A stretch of DNA of 64,000 nt. Origin: UBA6168 sp965222975. Its GTDB lineage: Bacteria > Bacteroidota > Bacteroidia > Chitinophagales > Saprospiraceae. The stretch covers positions 223,141 through 287,140 of the forward strand of contig CBDCVJ010000042.1 of the NCBI GenBank assembly GCA_965222975.1. Direction: 5' to 3'. Under the pieces are notes generated by a model. It was not told the DNA's origin. It saw nothing but the letters and a program-made list of their open reading frames with translations, and made no database searches. Every line of letters begins with the position of its first letter. The stretch's first letter is position 1. Shown one piece after another: positions 47,163 through 56,070 of this stretch. Made by a program: the position numbers and the translations under genes.

Positions 47163-47206
47163 CATCCTCCCCCCAGCCCCCTTTGGAGGGGGCTGGGGGG
47201 AGGATG
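47163..47206. repeat. GC-rich perfect 19-bp hairpin between permease and ATPase genes
   Basis: Arms at 47163-47181 and 47188-47206 (CATCCTCCCCCCAGCCCCC and its reverse complement) enclose 6 bases. As it lies between two genes of one transporter it may reduce read-through to the ATPase or stabilise upstream mRNA. Confidence 0.8.
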
Positions 47207-47276
47207 TGCCCGTGACTCATGAATTAATAATTCATTTTGACTAAACGAATTATTTAGAAACCAAAAAATTAGAACC

Positions 47277-47984
47277 ATGGAAATCCAGACTGTCATAGAT
47301 GCCCACAATGTTTCCAAAATTTATAACCCAGAAACAATTCCAGTGCATGCAGTAACGGACGTTCATTTGCACTTGCATCGTGGGGAATTTGCTGCATTGG
47401 TCGGCCCATCTGGCTCCGGGAAAACAACATTATTAAATATAATTGGTGGTCTGGACACTCCCACCAAAGGCCATGTGGTGATTAATGGGACAGATATAAC
47501 TTCTTTGTCTTCCGGTAAATTAATTGACTTCCGTTTGCACAATATTGGTTTTGTTTTTCAGGCATATAATTTAATTCCCGTTTTAACCGCCCGTGAAAAT
47601 GTGGAGTTTATTATGCTGTTGCAAAGGAGACCAAAAAAAGAAAGGGAGGAACGGGTGAGAGAATTACTGGCCGCTGTGGGATTGGCAGATAAAATGAATG
47701 TTCGCCCTTCTCAATTGTCAGGTGGACAGCAACAACGGGTTGCAGTAGCAAGGGCACTCGCCTCTAAACCTCAATTTATTTTAGCCGACGAGCCAACCGC
47801 CAACCTCGATTCTACCTCCGCCGCCATTTTATTAGACATTATGGAGAAATTAAATAAAGAGGAAAATATGACCTTCCTTTTTTCTACCCATGACCAAAGG
47901 GTAATCGAACGGGCACGGCGGGTCATTACTTTGGTGGATGGGAAAATTGCGAAGGATACGTTGCCTACGGAGGTGGTGCATTAA
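47277..47984 (+). CDS. ABC transporter ATP-binding protein (LolD/MacB type)
   Basis: The 235-residue ATPase has Walker A GPSGSGKTT, Q-loop (FVFQAYNLIPVLTARENV), signature LSGGQQQRVAVARALA, Walker B plus Glu (FILADEPTANLD) and the H-loop (FSTHD). These belong to the LolD/MacB clade, which drives FtsX-type permeases. It is the last gene of the LolA-like/permease/permease/ATPase set. Confidence 0.95.
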   Translation: MEIQTVIDAHNVSKIYNPETIPVHAVTDVHLHLHRGEFAALVGPSGSGKTTLLNIIGGLDTPTKGHVVINGTDITSLSSGKLIDFRLHNIGFVFQAYNLIPVLTARENVEFIMLLQRRPKKEREERVRELLAAVGLADKMNVRPSQLSGGQQQRVAVARALASKPQFILADEPTANLDSTSAAILLDIMEKLNKEENMTFLFSTHDQRVIERARRVITLVDGKIAKDTLPTEVVH

Positions 47985-48006
47985 TTTTATTCAAAATACC
48001 TAAGGC

Positions 48007-48732
48007 CTAATTTTCTTCTCCTGCCGTTTCAAATGAATTTTCCAAAAATGAAAGATTGCCAGCTTCCGTTTTAGAAGCAATGGAAATTTTATATTCCCTT
48101 TCTGGCTGTAAAAAACCAGCGGGAACCGAAAATGAATTTACCGTTGCAGGTAATTCTGCTCCAACAACAGCCCCAGTTTCTTCATCTTCCAATTCAAGGA
48201 TATAACCAGCAACGCCCTCTATCGGTGACCATTTGATCTCAAGGTTTTCGAACGATACATCTTCGGCTTCTGCTGGAGGATTGAGGAAGGTAATTATATC
48301 GGGCAAATAATGGCTGAGTTCCGATTGGCTTTTGTAATGTTGGCCATCCGTAGTTACCCCGGTAAATGTGTAAACTCCTTCTGGATAAGCCTTTTTAATA
48401 GCTGGAAAATCCTTTGGCTCAGGGGATTCCATACGAAACGACCGCATCCCAAGGGTAGTGGCATCAGGGGCAGAGAAATCAACAACTGTCCGTCCGTCTG
48501 GTGATTCAATTTTTAGTTTGGAGAGGCCACTGTCACCTCCCTTTATTTCAAATACTACTTCCACATCCTCGTCTGTTGCATTCTGTTCAAAAACGACCTT
48601 TGCTTCTTCAAAGGGTTCAAATTCGGCTGGTTCAGAGGCGGCTGGTTCTTGTTCTGTGTTTTGATCTGGGGCTGTACATTGAATGCCAAGGAATGTAATT
48701 GCGATCGTAAAAATCAGTACGCTTTTTTTCAT
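48007..48732 (-). CDS. Lipoprotein with fibronectin-like domain, unknown function
   Basis: The 241-residue protein has a lipobox-like IQC at Cys19, an acidic linker (NTEQEPAASEPAEFEPFEEA), a first beta domain (KLKIESPDGRTVVDFS) and a second domain resembling fibronectin type III (IKWSPIEGVAGYILELEDEE). It faces the transporter set convergently. The function is unknown. Confidence 0.7.
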   Translation of the reverse strand: MKKSVLIFTIAITFLGIQCTAPDQNTEQEPAASEPAEFEPFEEAKVVFEQNATDEDVEVVFEIKGGDSGLSKLKIESPDGRTVVDFSAPDATTLGMRSFRMESPEPKDFPAIKKAYPEGVYTFTGVTTDGQHYKSQSELSHYLPDIITFLNPPAEAEDVSFENLEIKWSPIEGVAGYILELEDEETGAVVGAELPATVNSFSVPAGFLQPEREYKISIASKTEAGNLSFLENSFETAGEEN

Positions 48733-49142
48733 AGTTTTTATTTTTTATTCATAGAACTGATTTAAACTTTTTATTCGTCCCAGCGGGACGCAAGATGGGT
48801 AGCAAAATACTAAGATCAATGCCCTCAGTGCCGTAGGTACGGAATGTATTTGATCGAAAGTTCCGTACCTACGGCACGAAAAGACCTTTTTACATCTAAT
48901 TTACTACCGATGTTTAGTCCCTCTGGGACTGTTTCACAAAAAATTTAAATCACTTCATGGTTAACTTCTTACCCTCTAACTACAAAGTAATTAAGTAGAT
49001 AGATCTGCAAATATATCTGATTAATACAACCTGACAGAAGAGAGGAAGGTATTGATGGATGTTAAATAGAAAAGCAACTTTTCAAAAAGTTAATTGGTGA
49101 GGTGTGGATTAAAGCATCATTATTTTCTAAAATTGTCAAAAA
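48733..49142. other. Intergenic stretch with palindromic element
   Basis: It contains the family II element at 48776-48930 and, after that, AT-rich DNA without a recognisable gene. A gene remnant follows at 49143-49325. Confidence 0.55.
48776..48930. repeat. Nested palindromic element, family II (second copy, CCGTAGGTACG core)
   Basis: The arms GTGCCGTAGGTACGGAA at 48828-48844 and 48861-48877 are exact reverse complements. Flanking text (CGTCCCAGCGGGACG, ACCGATGTTTAGTCCCT) is similar to that around the copy at 27199-27428. Confidence 0.85.
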
Positions 49143-49325
49143 TTTTTGACCTTGAGACCGATGATAAATATGCCAACGGGGCAACTGTTTTTTTCGGTGA
49201 ATTTTAAAGAAGAAAAAAGCCGTTTTTTAAAAGTTGTTATTAAAAATATTCCAGCTATCCCCGACTGGCATCCGGGCAAGGGGAATCCCGCTTGGCTGTT
49301 TATAGATGAGGTTTTAATACAATGA
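49143..49325 (+). pseudogene. Fragment of a discoidin-like (F5/8 type C) domain C-terminus
   Basis: The plus-strand frame reads through MPTGQLFFSVNFKEEKSRFL and KVVIKNIPAIPDWHPGKG to AWLFIDEVLIQ and a stop at 49323-49325. It parallels the C-terminus of the gene at 49417-51453 (EARFVKVFVKSNLVNPSWHP ... CWIFLDEVIVE). With only about 50-60 residues open and no start of its own, it is the tail of a deleted paralogous protein. Confidence 0.7.
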
Positions 49326-49416
49326 TGTGTGAAAGGGAAAAATTCAGGTAAAACCACATCATTAAATAAATTCACCTCTCTTTCTAATCACTAATTAACT
49401 AATCACTAATCAACTA

Positions 49417-51453
49417 ATGTTCGATTTTATAGGACGATTGCACCCTTTATTACTGCATTTGCCCATTGGTTTTTTAACCATTGCTTTTTTAATGCAATTG
49501 GCAAAAAGGGAAGCATTAAAACCCGCCATCGGTTTTACTTTAAAATGGGGGATGATCGCCGCCATAATATCATCGGCGTCTGGGTATTTTCTTTCGCAGG
49601 AAGGTGGCTACGATGAAAACCTGTTGTTCTGGCACAAGTGGTTGGGCATCGGGACGGCGGTGCTTTCAGCGGTAATTTTCTATTTATTTAAAACCAATGC
49701 GAAAGCGTTTTTCCCATTCTTCGTAGCAACAATGGTAGCGCTGACAGGGGCAGGGCATTACGGCGGTTCGCTGACACATGGCAGTGGTTTTTTATTGGAG
49801 CCATTTCAGGAAAAAGAGATGAAGCCCGTGATTGCGAATGTGGACGAAGCCCATGTTTATCAGGACTTTATAAAACCCATCCTAAATGAAAAATGTAATG
49901 GCTGCCACAACGAATCGAAAAAGAAAGGCAAGCTATTGATGACCTCGCAAGAAGGTATTTTGAGGGGGGGGGAAACGGGCGAATTATTCGTAGCCGGCGA
50001 TGTTGCTAAAAGCCTAATGTTCAAACGAATCCACCTGGAAAAAACCGAGAAAAAACACATGCCCCCTAAAGGCAAAAAACAATTGACGGAGGATGAAATA
50101 AAATTACTGAAGTGGTGGGTTTCCACTGGTGCCGATTTTGAAAAAACAGTTGCAGCAACTGAAACACCCGCTGAAATAAAAACCATCTTAAATAAATATG
50201 CCGAACCTGAAAAAGACCCCGGTGTGTTGGCACTTTCTGTTAAAGCGGTGAGTGAAAGCAAATTAAATAATTTGCGGGAAATAGGATTTCAGGTTTACCC
50301 TGTCGCTCAGGGTTCACCTTTTTTGGATGCTGTTTTTCCAAAAAATGGAACATTAAATAAATCCATCTTAAAAAAACTAAAAACTGTTTCCGAGCAAATA
50401 ATCAGATTAGATTTAAGTGGCTCAAATATGGACGACGATCTGATGTCCATTATTGGTGGTTTGCCTCATTTGCAAAAATTATTTTTACAAAATACAAAAG
50501 TGACAGATAAAGGGTTGAAAAAATTGGAAGGGCTGGATTATCTGGAATATTTAAATTTATATGGCACTGAAATTTCCGATAAAGGATTGTCCCAATTGCC
50601 TCCCCTACCCCGCCTCCGCAATATTTATTTATGGCAATCAAATGCGACAGAAGATGGGATTGCCGAATTAAAAAATAAAATGCCTTATCTAAATATAGAG
50701 AGCGGGGTGGACGCCAGCCTTTTCGGCGACGCCACTTTGATGCCCCCGCAAATAATTGCGGAAAAAGATCTATTTGAGGACACAATGAGCGTGGAATTAA
50801 AAATGAGTTTTAAAGGGGCTACTATTTTTTATACCCTTGACAGCAGCACCCCCGACTCCAATTCCATGAAATATGACGGCAAGCCGTTGCTATTAACTTC
50901 TTCTACGGAGGTGAAGGCATTTTCCCATAAAGCAAATTGGAAAAGCAGTGAGGTGGTGAGTCGTTTTTTCCCAAGGGCAAAATACAAAATTGCCAATGTG
51001 AACGTCAGTCCAAAACCCGACGACCGCTATAAAGCAAAAGGCGCTGCCACCTTGAACGATTTTGAAAAAGCCACCCTTAACTTCAAAGACGGCAAATGGT
51101 TGGGTTATGAAAAAAGCCACGCCACCGTCACGTTGGACCTGGGTGAAAAAAAGAAAATCTCCCGGATCACTATTGGGGCAATGGAAGATACTGGATCGTA
51201 TATCTTTTTCCCCAAAGGGATGGAGGTATCGGTATCAGAAAATGGCAGTAATTATAAATCTGTTATTAAAAAAACCTACCCAACGGCAGATGCCCCTACC
51301 CCACCTTCATTAGCCAATTTTTCTGAAGCTTTCGATCCAGTGGAGGCCCGTTTTGTAAAAGTATTTGTGAAAAGTAATTTGGTTAATCCGTCATGGCATC
51401 CGGCACCGGGGGCAGGATGTTGGATATTTTTGGATGAGGTGATTGTGGAGTAA
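49417..51453 (+). CDS. Multidomain membrane protein: DUF2231-like membrane part, cytochrome c, LRR, chitobiase-like and discoidin-like domains
   Basis: The 678-residue protein begins with four hydrophobic segments (LHPLLLHLPIGFLTIAFLM, WGMIAAIISSASGYFL, TAVLSAVIFYLF, FVATMVALTGAGHYGG). It continues with a cytochrome c-like domain of the PSD1/planctomycete type (QDFIKPILNEKCNGCHNESK with CxxCH, then MPPKGKKQLTEDEIKLLKWW). Next come leucine-rich repeats (IIRLDLSGSNMDDDL, LEYLNLYGTEISDKGL), a chitobiase/FN3-like segment (FYTLDSSTPDSNSMKYDGKP) and a C-terminal discoidin-like domain (RFVKVFVKSN, WHPAPGAGCWIF). Such chimeras occur in Bacteroidota and planctomycetes and may couple membrane-bound redox to extracellular sugar binding. 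Confidence 0.88.
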   Translation: MFDFIGRLHPLLLHLPIGFLTIAFLMQLAKREALKPAIGFTLKWGMIAAIISSASGYFLSQEGGYDENLLFWHKWLGIGTAVLSAVIFYLFKTNAKAFFPFFVATMVALTGAGHYGGSLTHGSGFLLEPFQEKEMKPVIANVDEAHVYQDFIKPILNEKCNGCHNESKKKGKLLMTSQEGILRGGETGELFVAGDVAKSLMFKRIHLEKTEKKHMPPKGKKQLTEDEIKLLKWWVSTGADFEKTVAATETPAEIKTILNKYAEPEKDPGVLALSVKAVSESKLNNLREIGFQVYPVAQGSPFLDAVFPKNGTLNKSILKKLKTVSEQIIRLDLSGSNMDDDLMSIIGGLPHLQKLFLQNTKVTDKGLKKLEGLDYLEYLNLYGTEISDKGLSQLPPLPRLRNIYLWQSNATEDGIAELKNKMPYLNIESGVDASLFGDATLMPPQIIAEKDLFEDTMSVELKMSFKGATIFYTLDSSTPDSNSMKYDGKPLLLTSSTEVKAFSHKANWKSSEVVSRFFPRAKYKIANVNVSPKPDDRYKAKGAATLNDFEKATLNFKDGKWLGYEKSHATVTLDLGEKKKISRITIGAMEDTGSYIFFPKGMEVSVSENGSNYKSVIKKTYPTADAPTPPSLANFSEAFDPVEARFVKVFVKSNLVNPSWHPAPGAGCWIFLDEVIVE

Positions 51454-51526
51454 GGTGTAGTCACTATATTTTCCTAAATGCATAAACGTTTGATTCTGAT
51501 TTTCTTTATACATTTGATACATAAAA

Positions 51527-51583
51527 TGCGTAATAAGACATGGGTGGTGTACACGCCATATGGCGTGTACACATACGTTAGGC
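51527..51583. other. attC-like recombination site, left of the TIR gene
   Basis: GCGTAAT (51528-51534), a hairpin GTGTACACGCC-ATAT-GGCGTGTACAC (51547-51572) and GTTAGGC at 51577-51583 have the order and symmetry of an integron attC site. The right core matches GTTRRRY; the left core is degenerate. The left boundary of the cassette would lie within the GTTAGGC. Confidence 0.5.
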
Positions 51584-51620
51584 ACAAATAAAAAAAGACA
51601 AAAACCACCTTGGCAATAGA

Positions 51621-53000
51621 ATGAGTAAAGTCAAAATATTTATATCGTATGCTCATAAAGACGAAATCTACAAGGATGGTCTAATTGAACATTTAGCTGG
51701 GTTATCAAGAAATGGCCTAATTGACCAATGGAATGATAGAGAAATTAAACCCGGACATCGGTGGGATGACGCAATTAAAAAGAATCTCGACACGTCAGAT
51801 ATTGTTTTATTTTTAATTAGTTCAAGCTTTATCGCATCTGATTACATTCACGACATTGAAATACAAAAAGCAATTAAAAGGCATAATGAAGGTAGAATCA
51901 TAATTATACCTATTATTTTACGCCCTTGTGACTTTACCAGTCTACCAATTGATAAATTTCAAGCATTACCAAAGAATGCCTACCCGATTTCAAAATGGGA
52001 TGACCAAGATGAAGCCTTTCTTAATGTAATTGAAGGTTTAAAAGTTGTAATAGATGAAAAGCTAATAGAACTCTCTGAAAGTAAGTCTACTATTGAAGAA
52101 GATAACGATGAAAAAGAAAATTCAATAGATGCCAGATTTAATGAAATCGAATCTAAATTAGCACTTCATAAATCCCTTCTCGACAAGATATACACTAAGA
52201 TAGAATATATGGAAACTATCCTGAAATCCATTGAATCAATTAATAAGCAGGATGTTTCTATCAATGAAATGACTATCGAAAAGCAAGACTTTCCAAACGA
52301 ATTTTATAAAACTTCAACAGGTTGGTCCTTAAGGTTTAATGGAAATGTTGTATTAATGAAAGGAAGGTTTGAAAGAGGACTCTCATATCTTCACTATCTT
52401 TTAAGGCATCATGGTAAAATAATTTATGCAGGGCAATTAGAAAGTTTAATCGAAGCAAAAGATAATAATAAAATTATTGAGCTTACCCCATCATTTGCAG
52501 TAGACTTGAAATCATATGATACAATAACGAGCGTGAATTCAGCAAATGAAAACGAGTTATTAAAAGTAATAGAAAGGTTAAGAAACGAAAAACCAGAGGA
52601 AGATGATTTAATTGAAGATAAAATTTACTATTATGCTTATTTAGTTTACATCTTAAATAGTCTGACTGAATTAAATCATAAGCAAGAATATTTAAAGTTA
52701 AGTTCGTTTTACCGGAATGAGCTTAATAGATATATTAATGATTTCGAATTGAAAAACGAAGATGAAATATTTGTTAAACGAGTCTTACAAAAAAGTAAGA
52801 TTATAGCTAAGCCCCATGATTACAAACAGACAAGAAGAGCAAGGCAAAGGGTTCTGAAAAATATTTACAATGCAATAGATAGTATGAGTTCTGAGGAGTT
52901 GCAAAACCATTTTAGAAAATTTATTTCGACTCAAGCTGGAAATATTTCCTATGATGCTAATTTTGATTCTCCAATTAAATGGAAACTATTTATAGATTAA
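51621..53000 (+). CDS. TIR-domain protein in an integron-like cassette
   Basis: The 459-residue protein starts with a TIR domain: VKIFISYAHKDE (box 1), WNDREIKPGHRWDDAI, IVLFLISSSFIASDYIHDIE with Glu80 in the position of the catalytic glutamate of TIR NADases, and IIIIPIILRPCDF. A coiled-coil-like region (residues 150-215) and a C-terminal domain of unknown type (about 225-459) follow. There is no signal peptide. TIR proteins of this design act in NAD-depleting defence or as scaffolds. The gene is AT-richer than its neighbours and is bracketed by attC-like sites, so it was probably acquired as a mobile cassette. Confidence 0.85.
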   Translation: MSKVKIFISYAHKDEIYKDGLIEHLAGLSRNGLIDQWNDREIKPGHRWDDAIKKNLDTSDIVLFLISSSFIASDYIHDIEIQKAIKRHNEGRIIIIPIILRPCDFTSLPIDKFQALPKNAYPISKWDDQDEAFLNVIEGLKVVIDEKLIELSESKSTIEEDNDEKENSIDARFNEIESKLALHKSLLDKIYTKIEYMETILKSIESINKQDVSINEMTIEKQDFPNEFYKTSTGWSLRFNGNVVLMKGRFERGLSYLHYLLRHHGKIIYAGQLESLIEAKDNNKIIELTPSFAVDLKSYDTITSVNSANENELLKVIERLRNEKPEEDDLIEDKIYYYAYLVYILNSLTELNHKQEYLKLSSFYRNELNRYINDFELKNEDEIFVKRVLQKSKIIAKPHDYKQTRRARQRVLKNIYNAIDSMSSEELQNHFRKFISTQAGNISYDANFDSPIKWKLFID

Positions 53001-53013
53001 AAAAGAAATCTGT

Positions 53014-53080
53014 GCCTAACAAGGCGCCAGCGCCCATGCCCAGCAAAAGCTGGGCACGTCGCCGGCGCTGACCGTTACAA
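53014..53080. other. attC-like recombination site, right of the TIR gene
   Basis: GCCTAAC (53014-53020) opens the site, a hairpin (CAGCGCC ... GCCCAGC with AAAA loop and GCTGGGC ... GGCGCTG) fills the middle, and GTTACAA (53074-53080) closes it. The opening core is the reverse complement of the GTTAGGC left of the gene. It has the features expected of the attC carried at the end of a gene cassette. Confidence 0.65.
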
Positions 53081-53090
53081 ATTTCAAAAA

Positions 53091-54068
53091 ATGAAACAAA
53101 CCCTCCCCCTCATCACGATCCTACTCCTCCTTGCCTGCGAACCCACGCCCAAAAAAGAAGCCGCAGAACCATCCACTCCGCCCAAAGCGGAAGTGGTGAA
53201 AGATTCCATCGACACCATTAACAAAAAAGACGTCTTTGCTCCCCCACACCCGAACTATCGATTCCCATACAACCTCTCAAGCCCTAATGAAACTTTTAAA
53301 CTTTCAAATAAACTGCAAGAAATTTCAGGCATCAGCCTCTCGCCCGATGGCAAACACATCGTAGCTGTGAATGATGAGGATGGAAAAATATTTTACCTGA
53401 ATAAAAAGAACGGAGAAATTGAAGGGGAAGTAAAGTTTGAAAAAAGCGGTGATTATGAAGGCATCGAATCGGTGGGCAAGAAAATATATGTGGTAAAAAG
53501 CAACGGCGATATTTATAAAGTAAAAGATCTTGATAAGAAAAATCCAGACACCAAAGAGTACAATACAAAATTGGATTCAAGGTACGACGTGGAGGGTTTG
53601 GGTTATGATGCTGCTACCAATCAGCTGCTGTTGGCTTGCAAAGGAAAAGCGGGCGAAGGAAAAGACATGAAAGGAATCCGTGCTGTGTATGGCTTTGATT
53701 TAGAGGAAAATAAACTCAAAAAGAAGCCTGTTTACACCATTGACCGGAAAATAATCGGCGCTTATTTCGCCTCGGAAAACATATCGCAAAAACTGGTGGA
53801 CTTACTGACCCCACAATACGCTTCCGATGCCTTTGCTCCTTCCGGCATTGCTATTCACCCAAAAACTTCCGACATTTGCATCATCTCTTCGGTCGGTAAG
53901 CTGTTTGTTATCCTCACTCCAATCGGCGAAATCAAATATATGGAAAAATTAGACGCCTCCATTTTTAAACAGCCGGAAGGGATTTGTTTTGACAACGATG
54001 GCACACTTTACATCAGTTCGGAAGGCAGAGGCGGCAGAGGAAAACTCTTCCGTTTTACCCGAAAATAA
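53091..54068 (+). CDS. SdiA-regulated-like beta-propeller lipoprotein
   Basis: The 325-residue lipoprotein (lipobox LLAC, Cys16) has the pattern of the SdiA-regulated domain family: LQEISGISLSPDGKHIVAVN, GDYEGIESVGKKIYVVKSN, DVEGLGYDAATNQLLLACKG, FAPSGIAIHPKTSDICIISS and QPEGICFDNDGTLYISSEGR. These are strands of a beta-propeller. A paralogue lies at 56071-57150. The role is unknown; SdiA-regulated proteins are envelope or extracytoplasmic proteins. Confidence 0.85.
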   Translation: MKQTLPLITILLLLACEPTPKKEAAEPSTPPKAEVVKDSIDTINKKDVFAPPHPNYRFPYNLSSPNETFKLSNKLQEISGISLSPDGKHIVAVNDEDGKIFYLNKKNGEIEGEVKFEKSGDYEGIESVGKKIYVVKSNGDIYKVKDLDKKNPDTKEYNTKLDSRYDVEGLGYDAATNQLLLACKGKAGEGKDMKGIRAVYGFDLEENKLKKKPVYTIDRKIIGAYFASENISQKLVDLLTPQYASDAFAPSGIAIHPKTSDICIISSVGKLFVILTPIGEIKYMEKLDASIFKQPEGICFDNDGTLYISSEGRGGRGKLFRFTRK

Positions 54069-54192
54069 CCAATCATCACGTCTGTTAGTTATTATTCAAA
54101 TTTAAACACATCCAAGCTACTTGAAACACTTATAACCTGTTGCCATTGCTTTGGCTTTTGCCAAGCATGGTACAAAGAATTTACGTTACACT

Positions 54193-54747
54193 ATGGTAAA
54201 CCTCATGAACATTGCCCTAATCTGGGCTATATTTTTTACTACGGCCTTCTCTCAAGTCCCATTGAACGACAGGCCACAGGAAGCCAACCAATATTGCAAC
54301 GACGAATATCGTTTCTGTGCTACCTTCCCTTCCTCTATCCTTACCTTTCAAGCCACTCTCATTCAAGGAAATGGCATCATCCTAAAACCGGAAGATGGTT
54401 TTGCTGAAGTCACCATTGCTGGCTATTCTTTGCCAGCTAAGACAAATGCAAAACAGTTGTTCTTGTCATTGGCCAGGAAAAAATCCGCGCTGGGAGTTGA
54501 GCCAAAAATCATTTCTTCTCTCTTCGGGGAGGACTTCTATGAATGTTATTTTTTGGTTGGAAAATCCTACTATTACCAGCAATGCTTTTTAATTGACGAA
54601 CATTTTGTATGGGTGGAAATTAAGGTTCCCATCAATAGGCCGGACAAAATGCAGATTTTGCAAAAGCAAATCTCTTTGGAGTTCAATTCACAAAGTGCAG
54701 CGGTGAAAGCCACCAGTAGTTTGGACATCGGGGCATTGAGGGAATGA
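54193..54747 (+). CDS. Exported protein of unknown function
   Basis: I start at the ATG at 54193 (MVNLMNIALIWAIFFTTAFS), giving 184 residues with a clean signal peptide. The mature part (EYRFCATFPSSILTFQATLI, GFAEVTIAGYSLPAKTNAKQ) is beta-rich. It has one Cys pair near FYECYFLV and QQCF. No family recognised. It lies between the two SdiA-regulated-like genes. Confidence 0.65.
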   Translation: MVNLMNIALIWAIFFTTAFSQVPLNDRPQEANQYCNDEYRFCATFPSSILTFQATLIQGNGIILKPEDGFAEVTIAGYSLPAKTNAKQLFLSLARKKSALGVEPKIISSLFGEDFYECYFLVGKSYYYQQCFLIDEHFVWVEIKVPINRPDKMQILQKQISLEFNSQSAAVKATSSLDIGALRE

Positions 54748-55098
54748 AAATCTGTGGTTGGCAGGTAGTTGTGGGGCTGCCTCATAAGTCCCTTTGAGGC
54801 ATTAATTTGCTAAATTTCAAAGATTTAATGCGAATCAAAGGTTGAATTATCTACTTGATAGTTAGTTGTTTAGGAGATGAAATCATGGTGATTTTTAAAA
54901 TCACCATGATTTAAAACCCTGATAATCAATATCCTTTTAGTTTTCAACCCTTGATTCGCATGATTTAGTAAATTTAAAATCATCGACTTACAGATTTACT
55001 AAATTCTTAAAACCTGCCCGTCCGGCAGGCGGGTTTAGCAAATCGGGGCTTATGGGACAGCCTCGACTTTATGCTAAAAACCAATTATGGAGCAGTAC
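54748..55098. other. Intergenic stretch with a large palindromic element
   Basis: Nearly all of it is the nested element at 54775-55062. The rest holds no gene. Confidence 0.6.
54775..55062. repeat. Nested palindromic element, family I (second copy)
   Basis: There are three nested layers. The outer ends are GGCTGCCTCATAAGTCCC (54775-54792) and GGGGCTTATGGGACAGCC (about 55045-55062). A middle pair of 19 bases with one mismatch lies at 54828-54846 and 54943-54961 (ATGCGAATCAAAGGTTGAA). The core is a perfect 16-bp palindrome at 54880-54912 (AAATCATGGTGATTTT). It shares ends with the element at 13110-13334 and its core with that at 30195-30318. Confidence 0.85.
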
Positions 55099-55132
55099 AA
55101 AAGCCCTTCTACCACTAAATAGAAGGGCTTTT
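55099..55132 (-). terminator. Rho-independent terminator of cvpA
   Basis: AAAAGCCCTTCTA pairs with TAGAAGGGCTTTT around an 8-base loop, 45 to 78 bases beyond the stop at 55177. The T-tract is short, so the strand assignment is by position. Confidence 0.7.
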
Positions 55133-55176
55133 GATCTACCACGAGTACTCCCACCAGAGAACTGACAGACTGCAAA

Positions 55177-55731
55177 CTACTTCCGCTTACTCTTCCGCTC
55201 GCTTTCCTTGTAGTTTTTTTCCACACTTCCAGAAACGTAGTCCCAGAAGTTCTCAATGACAGGCTGGATGGAGACCATGCCGGCCATCGCCTTTTCAGGG
55301 AATTGCTGGGTGAATTTATAGGTCACCGAAGCTTTCTTGGTATCAGGCCCAATAGCATCTGCTTTTTCGAAAAAATTGAGGCCAGAGCCGTATATCACCA
55401 ACAAGATCGACCCCATGATGAGGCCACTGGCCAGTTGGGTGGCCATGCTTACATTATCTTTTTTGAAAATACTTTGCAGCCAAGTGACAATGATTCTGAT
55501 CAGAAAGACTGCTACAATGAAACTCGCCAACAGTGCAATGAAAAACAAAATGCTGCTGTCTGTTTTCAAAAACGAGCTTAAAATCTCAGTGGAAAAAGGT
55601 ACGATGTTCAGCGATAACAAAAGGGCAAAAATAACGGTCAGGGAAAGAGTAACAGTACGGATGATTTTTTTTGAAAAACCGAGATAAAAACCGTACACCA
55701 ATAGTGCGACAAAAATAATATCTACTACCAT
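55177..55731 (-). CDS. CvpA family inner-membrane protein
   Basis: I start at the ATG at 55731 (MVVDIIFVALLVYGFYLGFS), giving 184 residues. Four membrane segments (IIFVALLVYGFYLG, TVTLSLTVIFALLLSL, ILFFIALLASFIVAVFL, LASGLIMGSILLVIYG) and a basic C-terminal tail follow the CvpA pattern. CvpA proteins are linked to colicin V production and envelope stress in enterics; here it is a single gene on the minus strand. Confidence 0.85.
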   Translation of the reverse strand: MVVDIIFVALLVYGFYLGFSKKIIRTVTLSLTVIFALLLSLNIVPFSTEILSSFLKTDSSILFFIALLASFIVAVFLIRIIVTWLQSIFKKDNVSMATQLASGLIMGSILLVIYGSGLNFFEKADAIGPDTKKASVTYKFTQQFPEKAMAGMVSIQPVIENFWDYVSGSVEKNYKESERKSKRK

Positions 55732-56070
55732 GGGACTGGGTGTTCTTGATCTGGGCAGGTAAAACGACAAGCGAACTGTCGGGCTAAATATTGTGTGTTC
55801 AACTCATAGAATTTTCCTACCAAGCATCCATTAGGGAATATGAAGGTTTCTTAAAAGTGCCCCGCTTAACATATTTAAGAGAAACACATACAATGCAACT
55901 GCAATATTCTTGCCAAGGCGTTACCTCCCAATAATTTAGATATTATTATTTTTTATCATGTTAAATTAGGTGCTTAATTCATCAGTTCCGACGCTCTTTC
56001 GGTTTATAAAAATTTGTAATATGAAATGCCTTTCCGTTATTTGCAGATAATTCACCATGAAACATTGCCC
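55732..56070. other. Intergenic stretch, nothing recognised
   Basis: It is a divergent region between cvpA and the second SdiA-regulated-like gene. I see no repeat or clear promoter. Confidence 0.5.

Noticed and set aside
49136..49375. Minus-strand open frame of 79 codons
   Set aside because: The plus strand over the same stretch encodes a discoidin-like tail, so this frame is its shadow.
51527..53080. Complete integron with integrase
   Set aside because: No tyrosine recombinase gene or attI site is seen near the TIR gene, so only a lone cassette is claimed.
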